This document shows positions 8,201-15,242 of a stretch of DNA of 33,157 nt, piece after piece. The first letter of the stretch is position 1. Each line of letters starts with the position of its first letter. This stretch comes from Nostoc sp. LEGE 12450 (GTDB lineage: Bacteria > Cyanobacteriota > Cyanobacteriia > Cyanobacteriales > Nostocaceae): NCBI RefSeq assembly GCF_015206895.1, contig NZ_JADEXU010000085.1:1-33157 (forward strand), in the 5' to 3' direction. The position numbers and the translations under genes were made by a program. A model generated the notes under the pieces. It did no database searches. It saw nothing but the letters and a program-made list of their open reading frames with translations, and was not told the origin of the DNA.

Positions 8201-10303
8201 TTAGAAAAACGCTATCCTAAATTACTTCAACCCATCTTACATCAACACCAACTTAACTTTAATTCCCTAGAAACAATTGCTAGTATTGCCCCCGGTTCGA
8301 TATCTTTATCCGGTCAAACTTCCATTATTAGTAGCACAAACATTTCCAATACCTTAGACTTTATGTCTATTCTGAAAGCAGCCCAAGCTATTTCTAGTAG
8401 TATTGAATTGGATGAAATTATTGCTAGCCTGACGCAAATTATTCTCGAAAACTCTGGTGCCCATAAATTTGCCTTAATTCTTTCTGAAAATGGAAATTTA
8501 AAAGTAAAGGCAATTACTTTTATTAATCAACAAGACAGTTGTTTAGCTCCAACACAAACTATTCTCAAGTCACAAGTGCTAGATACTTGTGAAGATATCC
8601 CTAGAAAGATTATCAATTATGTCAAAAATACTCAAAAAACAATTGTTATAGATAACTGCCAAACAGAGATACCTGGGTTACTTAGTGAATATTTGCTCGA
8701 ATTTCAACCCCAGAGTGTATTTTGTACGCCGATTATTAATCAAGGACATTTAGTGGGTATTCTCTACTTAGAAAATAAACTAGTAGCAGGGGTATTTACT
8801 AGCGATCGCATTAAAGTTATCCAAATGTTATCTGTGCAAGCTGCCATCTCTCTAGAAAATGCTCGTCTTTATCAAGAATCTCAAGAAAAAGCTCAACAGA
8901 TTCAACAATCCCTCCAGCAGCAAAAAACATTATTTAATGTTGTGAATCAGATCCGAGAGTCTTTAGATTTAGATGCAATTTTCCGTGCAGTAACTCAAAA
9001 TCTTCGCTCAATCCTTAATGTCTCGCGCGTCGGAATTTATCAATTTCATCTTGGGTTAAACTACGAATATGGTGAATTTATTGCCGAAGATGTCCTACCA
9101 CAATTTTCTTCTGGTTTAGCTATAAAAATTCAAGACCATTGTTTTGGACAGAACTATGCAACTCTGTACAAACATGAACGCTTTTGTGCAATATCAGATA
9201 TTGAAACCGCAGAAGTTTTAGATTGTCATCGGGCAATTTTGCAACAGTTTAATGTTAGGGCATCATTGGTTATTCCAATTATGCAAGATGACGAACTTTG
9301 GGGCTTACTCTGCATTCACCAATGCGAACACTCACATCATTGGCAACCTTCTGAGATTGAATTTGCCCAACAAATTGCTGCACAAATGGGAGTTGCACTC
9401 CAACAAACCGATCTCCTGCTGGAAACTCGCCAACAAGCAACCCAATTAGAAGAAACACTCCAATATCTTAAGGAAACTCAAATTCAATTAGTACAAAATG
9501 AAAAAATGTCTGCGTTGGGAAATCTTGTAGCGGGAGTAGCTCATGAAATGAATAATCCTCTTGGTTTTATTTCTGCTAGCCTTGAACAAAGTAAACCTGT
9601 ATTTGCAGATATTTTTAAACATCTGAAATTATATCAAGAAAGTTTGCCAAATCCAAAAGAGAAAATTATTGAACATGCCGAAGAAATCGACTTGGAATAT
9701 AGCTTAGAAGATTTGCCCAAGATGCTTGATTCGATGATGATAGCCTGTGACAGGCTCAAAAATATCAGTACGAGTCTCCGCACTTTCTCTCGTGCAGATC
9801 AAGACTACAAAGTACCTTTCAATATCCACCAAGGTATTGATAGTACCATTCTCATTCTCAAACATCGTTTGAAGGCAAATGAACAACGTCCCACCATTGA
9901 AGTTATCACAAACTTTGATAATTTACCTGAAGTAGAATGTTTCCCTGGCCAATTGAATCAGGTATTTATGAACATTCTAGCGAATGCTATTGATGCCTTG
10001 GATGAATCAAATATAGGCCGAAGCTTTAGGGAGATTAAAGCCAATCCAAATCGGATTATGATTACCACCTCATTGAAAGACAAACAGGTTGAGGTGAAGA
10101 TTGCTGATAATGGTCAAGGCATGAGTGAATCAGTCAAACAAAAAGTATTTGACCACTTGTTTACTACAAAAGGTGTTGGTAAAGGAACAGGATTAGGATT
10201 AGCGATCGCCCGGCAAATAGTGGAAGAAACTCATGGTGGCAAGCTAACTTGTAATTCTTTTTTGGGTAAAGGTACAGAATTTATTATTGAAATTCCCGCA
10301 TGA
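5279..10303 (+). CDS. AAA ATPase / GAF / GAF / histidine kinase, C-terminal portion of a trifunctional sensor kinase
   Basis: 1674 residues. An AAA domain carries Walker A GFSGIGKT (5-12) and Walker B LVIFLDDLQWAD (about 128-139). A long helical repeat region follows (about 400-1000). GAF1 spans about 1028-1190. GAF2 (about 1218-1380) has Cys1288 in a DHCF motif and Cys1316 in DCHRAIL, the arrangement of DXCF cyanobacteriochromes. The histidine kinase has HEMNNP with His1422, an N box in NQVFMNILANAIDAL, DNGQGM and GKGTGLGLAIA. Related cyanobacterial proteins carry a Ser/Thr kinase in front; here that part is cut off at 4594-5274. The homologous frame extends slightly upstream of ATG 5279 (ATEI), and no good ribosome-binding site is seen, so translation may rely on coupling to the upstream stop five bases away. 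No response regulator lies next to it. Confidence 0.8.
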   Translation: MLVTGFSGIGKTAVINEVHKPIVRQHGYFIKGKFDQFQRNIPLSAFVQAFRDLMWQLLTLNNAQIQQWKNRILEAVGENGQVIIEVIPELSKIIGEQPPAPELSGTAAKNRFNLLFQKFTQVFTIAEHSLVIFLDDLQWADSASLNLMQLLIADTGHLLLVGAYRDNEVNPAHPLILTLDEIQKTQATINTITLKPLSQGQLNQLVADTLKCTENVASPLSQSIYQKTQGNPFFTTQFIKVLHQEEFLKFDLDSGCWKYEITQVNQQAVTDDVVEFMVCQLRKLPESTQQLLQLAACIGNQFDLVTLAIVSEKSKIETAAILWKALQEGLILPTSSNYSFHQDFFLENNGNITNNIDAQTAEDSLEEKTATYKFLHDRIQQAASFLIPKEQKELTHLQIGQLILENTSLAQQSENIFEIVGHLNYGIPLINQPSKRQELAKLNLKAGHKAKEAIAYGAALQYFNQGIQLLISDGWENANDLTRDLYHAAAEVAFISNEFEQMESLIEVVIQRATNFLDKVKVYEIKLQYYQVQGQMIKAIDIGCQTLRQLGIPLFESVTTSDIHQAIEKTLSTVGKRQIESLIDLPLMTDPQALVALKIMISLTPSVHQAAPHLFPIIACEQVNLSLKYGNTALSAPGYADFGIVLNAVLNQLEKGYKFGQLALKIVEKFDAKSLKSMTSFKVAAFNQFNKLPVRDTINLLKESYTLGLEVGDSVHMIVSTFFRLFYTYLMSVENLKTLLEQIKIFESGFATGESFLMRFSILKRTIEFISEYSHYSDLLIDEYWNEEKILPALLKENDEFTLHEFYLIKLIISYFFDDPLAAVSNGDKGERYLKGGAGMLSVSVFHYYDSLARLSVYSKAKSSEQAKLLLKVDENQKHLKVRAIIAPMNFQHKFDLVEAERHWVLGQRFEAIDLYDRAIAGAKKNEYIQQEALANELAAKFYLDWGKEKVAQAYMQEAYYCYARWGAKAKIDDLEKRYPKLLQPILHQHQLNFNSLETIASIAPGSISLSGQTSIISSTNISNTLDFMSILKAAQAISSSIELDEIIASLTQIILENSGAHKFALILSENGNLKVKAITFINQQDSCLAPTQTILKSQVLDTCEDIPRKIINYVKNTQKTIVIDNCQTEIPGLLSEYLLEFQPQSVFCTPIINQGHLVGILYLENKLVAGVFTSDRIKVIQMLSVQAAISLENARLYQESQEKAQQIQQSLQQQKTLFNVVNQIRESLDLDAIFRAVTQNLRSILNVSRVGIYQFHLGLNYEYGEFIAEDVLPQFSSGLAIKIQDHCFGQNYATLYKHERFCAISDIETAEVLDCHRAILQQFNVRASLVIPIMQDDELWGLLCIHQCEHSHHWQPSEIEFAQQIAAQMGVALQQTDLLLETRQQATQLEETLQYLKETQIQLVQNEKMSALGNLVAGVAHEMNNPLGFISASLEQSKPVFADIFKHLKLYQESLPNPKEKIIEHAEEIDLEYSLEDLPKMLDSMMIACDRLKNISTSLRTFSRADQDYKVPFNIHQGIDSTILILKHRLKANEQRPTIEVITNFDNLPEVECFPGQLNQVFMNILANAIDALDESNIGRSFREIKANPNRIMITTSLKDKQVEVKIADNGQGMSESVKQKVFDHLFTTKGVGKGTGLGLAIARQIVEETHGGKLTCNSFLGKGTEFIIEIPA

Positions 10304-10690
10304 GATTGAAAATCTCACATCCTCGATAACTCTTGTTAAATCTGACTTTTCTGATTAATTTTTACTAAAATCTCCATCAAAATTGACTGACCACCCCCTG
10401 GTGGGATGATGCTAAAGCCTGTAAGAATATTCTGAATCCTCTCGGTTTAATTGTTCAACTTTTTATCTTATTGGATTATCAAGCCCTAGGCTAATACCAT
10501 TTCACTTGATGGATGATCCAATTACAGTTGTAAGGGCAAACGGAGGGAGAATTTCAAAATTCCATTCGTTGCTACCAGGTGCAGGGTAAGCTCATCTAAT
10601 TTGGTATAGTATGAACTTTGACAGTCGTTGGGATAAGGCAATAGGTAGAAGGGTTTGAGGCTAGTCCATTTTTCTTTACATAGTTTGATT
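10304..10690. other. Intergenic region without a gene (387 bp)
   Basis: No frame with coding character was found on either strand. A small imperfect hairpin (CCACCCCCTGGTGG, around 10392) lies downstream of the kinase and could end its transcript, but it has no following T run. TAATACCA near 10494 and TTGGTATA near 10601 form a loose inverted pair of the kind seen in dispersed cyanobacterial repeats. Confidence 0.4.
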
Positions 10691-11158
10691 TCATAGTGCA
10701 GGTTTCGAGGCTTGCTTGGCGTATTCTTCTATCAGGAGAGCATAGTCTTCGTAATTGGGCAGGGTCTCGAAGCTATGAACCGCAGAGGTCATCGCCCATA
10801 GTAGCTTTTCTCTCGTCCAAGTTTCGATGAAAGGTGTGAACCATGACGCATCGTCCAACATCGTCGCACGAAGGTTGACGAACTCGTCCATTCCTTCTGG
10901 GCGAGTAAACATCCAACTCATGCAGTGCGGGCAGAAGTAATGGCGGGTCGAGCCATGCAAACCGCCGATGGTCGGCTGACCTTTCAGTATTGAGAACCCA
11001 ACGCTTGGAATGGCGACGCTTAAAGAAAAAGCGCTGGCGGTCATTCGTTGGCAACCTGTGCAGTGGCAAGCCATCGTCAGCAGAGGTGGGGCACTCACCT
11101 GAAGCCGTATCTGTCCGCAACGGCATCCGCCTTCCCAGGGCAAATTCCAGTCGTTCAT
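10691..11158 (-). CDS. GFA/CENP-V family zinc protein
   Basis: 155 residues from ATG 11158, chosen because GGAGGTGG lies nine bases upstream; an ATG at 11191 has no such site. The pattern is that of the Gfa/Mss4-like zinc fold: GGCRCGQIR (Cys12, Cys14), CHCTGCQ (Cys31, Cys33, Cys36) and FCPHC (Cys76, Cys79). Family members include glutathione-dependent formaldehyde-activating enzyme, but most have no proven reaction, and a formaldehyde role should not be assumed here. The DNA is visibly GC-richer than its surroundings and long open frames occur on several strands, which fits recent acquisition. It stands alone, facing away from the relic at 11340-11624. Confidence 0.8.
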   Translation of the reverse strand: MNDWNLPWEGGCRCGQIRLQVSAPPLLTMACHCTGCQRMTASAFSLSVAIPSVGFSILKGQPTIGGLHGSTRHYFCPHCMSWMFTRPEGMDEFVNLRATMLDDASWFTPFIETWTREKLLWAMTSAVHSFETLPNYEDYALLIEEYAKQASKPAL

Positions 11159-11339
11159 GATCTGCCACCTCCGTTCTCTATCCATCTTCATTCATAACTA
11201 AGAATAATATTTTATGAATTATCTGCAAATACAGAAAAGGGAAGAGAAAGCAACATGGAATCGAATACTTTTATCGCAAATTGTACCCAAAACTGGGGAG
11301 TATTTTGCAGCAAACCGAGGGGCGATTTTTTGGTGCTTG

Positions 11340-11624
11340 TTAGGCAATCCCACAGGCAGAAAACAACACTTGACGTTGCTGTTCCTCTTGAACCTCGATC
11401 AGGTGTAATTGGGCGATCGCCTCCGCAAATTCGTCATCACTACGTAAGAGTGAACCGACTGCCCAATCAATCGTTGCAATTAGGTAGTGTTGATAGACGC
11501 GGTGTAATAACGAAATTAGCTCTTGTCTATGATATCCGTTTAGCAAACGCGACAGAAAATCTAAGCCATAGTCCTCATAGATGAAGACAAGTAATGATAC
11601 CATTTCTTTGTGAGGCTGCGCCAA
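11340..11624 (-). pseudogene. Possible gene relic (unknown product)
   Basis: A 94-residue minus-strand frame reads FIYEDYGLDFLSRLLNGY, then an acidic, leucine-rich tail (DDEFAEAIAQLHLIEVQEEQ). The first part has the look of the helices after the active site in peptidase-MA-like proteins, but the match is too short to name. The first few codons fall in a dispersed intergenic repeat (TTTGTGAGGCTGCGCCAA on the plus strand), so the real start, if any, is the internal ATG near 11600. The flanking DNA shows no other gene. It is most likely the decayed end of a longer gene; a genuine small protein is possible. Confidence 0.3.
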
Positions 11625-11765
11625 ATTTTCTTTCTTTGTGTACTTTGCGGTTACTTTTTTTCTTATACTTCACTCTAATATGATTTAGCGCATCTTCATA
11701 CAGAATTGCCATGAGGAAGAATGAGCAGTCATTACCGGAGGGTATTTTTACAAGTGCGATCGCTC

Positions 11766-12215
11766 ATGTTTAACTTTCTTAAACTTCTGATCAGATTTCA
11801 GTTTCCTACTGTTAAGGAAATTAATTGCAACCAATTAGCTCAATTACTGTTGGATTCTGCAAAGCCACGGCTATTACTGCTAGATGCACGAAGTCAAACA
11901 GAATATGGGGTAAGCCATATCGAAACAGCAGTGTGTATAGATCATCTAACACCTGACTTAGCAGAACTTTCAACAGTTTCAAAAGATAGACTAATTGTTA
12001 TCTACTGTGCTGTTGGCTACCGGAGCGCCAAATTAGCCCAACAGCTTGATCAAGCCGGGATGAAGTGCATTTATAACTTAAGCGGTGGGATTTTTCAGTG
12101 GGCAAATGAAGGGAGGCTTATTTTTAAAGACGGGCATCAGACACAACTTGTACATCCTTATAATGCAATATGGGGAAAGCTGCTAAAAGCTACAAAACAT
12201 GCTCAGGAGTGGTAA
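11766..12215 (+). CDS. Rhodanese-domain protein
   Basis: 149 residues from ATG 11766; an in-frame ATG at 11721 would add 15 residues lacking family character. One rhodanese domain is present: LLLLDARSQTEYGVSHI (substrate-loop side), then the active-site loop CAVGYRS with the persulfide cysteine at about residue 81, and NLSGGIFQWANEG at the end. It would carry sulfane sulfur on that cysteine; the acceptor is unknown. No signal peptide is clear, though the first residues (FNFLKLLIRF) are hydrophobic and basic and could associate with the membrane. It precedes a glycosyltransferase by 62 bp on the same strand, and such rhodaneses recur beside this glycosyltransferase type, suggesting one transcript. 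Confidence 0.85.
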   Translation: MFNFLKLLIRFQFPTVKEINCNQLAQLLLDSAKPRLLLLDARSQTEYGVSHIETAVCIDHLTPDLAELSTVSKDRLIVIYCAVGYRSAKLAQQLDQAGMKCIYNLSGGIFQWANEGRLIFKDGHQTQLVHPYNAIWGKLLKATKHAQEW

Positions 12216-12277
12216 ATTTTAAGTAAATACATTTGTTTGTCCTAGCATCAAATTCCTAATAAAACTACTCTTGCTGC

Positions 12278-13033
12278 ATGTCTCAAGTTTCGATTGTCAT
12301 TCCGACTTTAAACGAAGCAGTTAGCTTAGGGCGTACACTACGCCAACTGACTTTACTTTATCCCCCTGCAAAGGAAGTGATAGTGGTAGATGGTGGCAGC
12401 GAAGATGAGACAGTAGCAGTTGCAAAAAAATGCTTTGGATTATTCGATCAGTCGCTATGTCTAAAAGTTATCTCATCTGAGCAGCGTGGGCGTTCTATTC
12501 AGATGAATTACGGTGCATCGGCTGCAACTGGAGATATTCTTTGCTTTCTTCATGCAGACACTTGGGTGCCGGATGACCTAATCACTGTAATAGAGCAAAC
12601 CTTAGCAGAGCCAACCATTGCCTGTGGGGGGTTTATTTCTCTGATGAGTGGATCTCAAACGACTCGCTGGGGTGTCTCTCTACATAATTATCTAAAAACC
12701 TATTACGCACCACTGTTATTTAAACCGTACCTGTTTTTTCGAGGATTACGTCTTTTGTTTGGAGATCAGGTGATGTTTTGTCGTAGTACTGACTTTTGGG
12801 ATTGCGATGGATTTGATCAGGCATTGCCGATTATGGAGGATGGAGATTTATGCCTGAAATTGGTTAAAAAAGGGCGTATTTATCAGGTAAACCGGATTGT
12901 GCAATCTTCAGATCGACGTGTCGCAAAATGGGGGAGCTTCAAAGCAACTGCAATTTACCTTTATATCGGTTTTTTGTGGGGGATTGGCGTTGATGCAAAT
13001 TATCTCAAACAATTTTATCAAGATATTCGCTGA
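12278..13033 (+). CDS. Family 2 glycosyltransferase, TIGR04283-like (arsenosugar-biosynthesis type)
   Basis: 251 residues. The GT-A fold is seen from SIVIPTLNEA at the start, DGGSEDET (38-45), GRSIQMNYGA (71-80), the metal-site LHADTWVP (91-98) and the acceptor-side MEDGDLCLKL. Length and motifs match the TIGR04283 group, named for association with arsenosugar biosynthesis genes; the group also occurs without arsenic genes, and none are visible here, so substrate and product are open. A C-terminal hydrophobic stretch (AIYLYIGFLWGIGV) may touch the membrane. It follows the rhodanese and ends tail to tail with the DUF547 gene, overlapping its 3' end by 16 bp. Confidence 0.85.
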   Translation: MSQVSIVIPTLNEAVSLGRTLRQLTLLYPPAKEVIVVDGGSEDETVAVAKKCFGLFDQSLCLKVISSEQRGRSIQMNYGASAATGDILCFLHADTWVPDDLITVIEQTLAEPTIACGGFISLMSGSQTTRWGVSLHNYLKTYYAPLLFKPYLFFRGLRLLFGDQVMFCRSTDFWDCDGFDQALPIMEDGDLCLKLVKKGRIYQVNRIVQSSDRRVAKWGSFKATAIYLYIGFLWGIGVDANYLKQFYQDIR

Positions 13034-13737
13034 TTCAGGCTCCAGTCATAGTAGAGGTAGGAAATCGGCGTTGAGGCTTGCAAAGGCAAATCTGTTTCTA
13101 GGTAAGAGCGGATATATTCTGGAATGGAAGATGTAACTTTGAGAAAGTCTTGACGATACCATTTAAAGATTTTGCTACAGTAGAGCGTTTTACTATCTGA
13201 GTCATAACGGACTTTTTCAGGATTATTAATAAAGCGACGGGTGTCTTCATCTAACTGCTGAGTAACTTGTTCAGGAAAATAAGCTCCAGCACGCAGTAAT
13301 GGGCAACCAACCGAAGCGCAAACAATTGCAAAATGAATTCGCGGCTCCTGTAATTTCTCCCGCAGAATAGAGTTCTCTATTTGGGCTAGACTGTAACGTT
13401 CGCCAAATATATAATAACTACGACGTTGAAAGAACCACAAAAAAGCCAGCCAGTTGGGAATGCCTAAGATTCGCGGGCGAATTGACTCAAGTGGGTACAT
13501 CTCCAAAATTGCCGAAATAGTGAACGCATTGTAAAGGTTGATCCACAATGCCAATTGCTCAGAAGTGCTGTAATTAGATGTAAAATCCAGATTTGTTTGA
13601 CTTGACAACCAATCTCCTAGCGCTTGAGGTTGCTCTGTTTTCCAAGTAATATAGTCTACACGACCCTGTTGATCAACATACTGACGCAATAGCCTATCCC
13701 AAGGTTCAAAATCAATCAATAGGTACATAGGCAGCAT
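13018..13737 (-). CDS. DUF547 domain protein
   Basis: 239 residues with the DUF547 core: SEQLALWINLYNAFTISAIL, AQIENSILRE, HFAIVCASVGCPLL and the later IFKWYRQDF. The conserved Asn/Tyr, the Cys of CASVGCP and the Trp cluster suggest a fold with an enzyme-like pocket, but no reaction is established for the family. No signal peptide is evident. Start alternatives are ATG 13737 and the ATG three codons later. The gene runs against the glycosyltransferase and shares its last 16 bp, a compact arrangement that argues the two ends are native. The pairing of a TIGR04283-type glycosyltransferase with a DUF547 protein is a hint of shared function only. Confidence 0.85.
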   Translation of the reverse strand: MLPMYLLIDFEPWDRLLRQYVDQQGRVDYITWKTEQPQALGDWLSSQTNLDFTSNYSTSEQLALWINLYNAFTISAILEMYPLESIRPRILGIPNWLAFLWFFQRRSYYIFGERYSLAQIENSILREKLQEPRIHFAIVCASVGCPLLRAGAYFPEQVTQQLDEDTRRFINNPEKVRYDSDSKTLYCSKIFKWYRQDFLKVTSSIPEYIRSYLETDLPLQASTPISYLYYDWSLNQRIS

Positions 13738-13892
13738 CTTTGGAGAGTATAAAATTTATTATAAGGCGGCGTTAAAAATTGGGAATTGGTTTAATAATTT
13801 AGCCTCTAAAGTGCTAAATCTGAAACAGAAAAACATGGTAGATCCTGTTAGAAACCTATTATGTTTACTTTTACATTCAAGTAGGGCAAAGT

Positions 13893-14057
13893 ATGATTGC
13901 TTTAAGATATTTTGCATTCTTTGTACTACTATTAGCCGGACTATTATCAGCAATTAAGCAAATGAGTCTTGCTTTGGATGAAGGAAATCTTGAGCAGTTT
14001 ACTCTTTGGACAGGTATTGCCTCTATTATTGCAGGTTTACCAACTATATTGTGGTGA
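13893..14057 (+). CDS. Small two-helix membrane peptide (54 residues), unknown
   Basis: ATG 13893 opens MIALRYFAFFVLLLAGLLSA, a charged linker (KQMSLALDEGNLEQFTLW) and a second hydrophobic stretch ending in ILW before TGA 14057. GTAGGG lies upstream at a usable distance. Two membrane spans joined by a loop, codon use like the neighbours and a clean stop make it a credible small membrane protein. It is divergent from the SDR and from DUF547 and has no partner. It is not recognised, and chance coding is possible in a gap of this size. Confidence 0.5.
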   Translation: MIALRYFAFFVLLLAGLLSAIKQMSLALDEGNLEQFTLWTGIASIIAGLPTILW

Positions 14058-14092
14058 ATCTCAGGTAAGCAGATAATTTTTTCTAGGCATAT

Positions 14093-14905
14093 TTATACTT
14101 TATAAATACGTTTGATGATGGAGAAAAACCAAGAATCTGGCAATAATTTACGTAGCATGAGCAAAATGGGCGCAGGTTGACCAACGGGATAGCGCATTTT
14201 ATAACTACGATCAATGGCTGCTTTAAATATTGCCTGAGCAACTAATTCTGGCGGCTCTCCTTTTCTTCCCGCTTCTTGGGATACCCTTTGTGCAGTATCT
14301 ACTAATGGTTGATACATGGGCAAATCATCACGCACGATCGCTCGATTATTTTCGTAAAATTCAGTTTTAATCACACCTGGTTCAACAATTTTAATTTTGA
14401 TATTGAACGGTTCTAATTCATATTGCAAAGCTTCACTAAACCCTTCTACCGCCCATTTTGAACTATGATAAATGCTATACAAGGGGAAAGTAATTCGTCC
14501 TCCCATACTGGCAATTTGAATAATAGTGCCACCGCCTTGTTGACGTAGATGGGGAATGATCGCTTGGGTGATTCGCATTAAGCCAAAGACGTTGGTATTG
14601 AATTGTTTGGCGATTATTTCATCAGTCATGGCTTCAAATACACCATCTACACCATAACCAGCGTTATTTACTAAAACATCAATTTGACCAAAATCTTGGA
14701 TGGCAGAAGCGATCGCAGTTTGAATACTGTTATTATCTGTAACATCTAAAAAATATACTTTGATGTTAGGAAATTCACGGAAATTCTGATCTTGGCTGGG
14801 GTTTCGCATCGTGGCTGCAACGTTCCAGCCTTGTTGCGCGAAGTATATGGCGGTGAATTTCCCAATTCCACTGGATGTTCCGGTGATGAAAACTGTTTTG
14901 GGCAT
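14093..14905 (-). CDS. Short-chain dehydrogenase/reductase (classical SDR)
   Basis: 270 residues. The cofactor loop TGTSSGIG (9-16), NNAG (80-83) and the catalytic Ser133, Tyr146 and Lys150 (YHSSK) are all present, so it should be active. The segment after the first strand has MRNP, with Arg34 near the position that favours NADP(H). An extended C-terminus with KMRYPVGQPAPILLMLRKLL resembles SDRs acting on larger hydrophobic or retinol/steroid-like alcohols, but the substrate is not readable from sequence. It stands alone; a CAATAC element begins 72 bp upstream of its start. Confidence 0.85.
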   Translation of the reverse strand: MPKTVFITGTSSGIGKFTAIYFAQQGWNVAATMRNPSQDQNFREFPNIKVYFLDVTDNNSIQTAIASAIQDFGQIDVLVNNAGYGVDGVFEAMTDEIIAKQFNTNVFGLMRITQAIIPHLRQQGGGTIIQIASMGGRITFPLYSIYHSSKWAVEGFSEALQYELEPFNIKIKIVEPGVIKTEFYENNRAIVRDDLPMYQPLVDTAQRVSQEAGRKGEPPELVAQAIFKAAIDRSYKMRYPVGQPAPILLMLRKLLPDSWFFSIIKRIYKV

Positions 14906-14976
14906 GGGTATTAAGGGGTTGAGTGGAATGTAGAGAGGCGAAGTTGTGCGTCTCTACATACATGATTTTTTAAACT

Positions 14977-15089
14977 CAATACGGTTCAGTTAAAGCTAAA
15001 AGCTCTGTTACTAAAGTCATTTTTTTAACGAACCGCCAAGGCGCAGAGAACGCAGAGAGAAGAAGGAGATGCTTAACTGAACTGTATTG
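14977..15089. mobile_element. CAATAC miniature inverted-repeat element, copy D (113 bp)
   Basis: The ends are CAATACGGTTCAGTTAA and TTAACTGAACTGTATTG (16 of 17 positions pair). A perfect 10-bp direct repeat TTTTTAAACT flanks it at 14967-14976 and 15090-15099. The core differs from copies A-C: it holds the widespread cyanobacterial segment AACGAACCGCCAAGG...CAGAGAG, which occurs again at about 30327-30360 outside any CAATAC ends. There is no coding frame. This copy is the clearest evidence for target-site duplication by the family. Confidence 0.85.
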
Positions 15090-15242
15090 TTTTTAAACTC
15101 GGAGGGTTTACGCATACTGCAAGTAGAATCCGCAGGGTAGGTGCGCGGAGAGTTTGTGGTTTGTAGCAATCCTCCAAAATTCACCAATACATATTTCTCA
15201 GAAACCCTTGTAAAATATGGATTTTTGAATTTTGGATTGGTA

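Noticed and set aside
10773..11168. 131-residue frame overlapping the GFA gene in another frame
   Set aside because: It is out of frame with the zinc-cysteine protein, has an Arg-rich composition and no motifs, and is explained by the GC-rich DNA.
11214..11584. Plus-strand frames of 64 and 109 residues between the GFA gene and the rhodanese
   Set aside because: They have no recognisable motifs and mostly lie opposite the minus-strand relic, which looks more protein-like.
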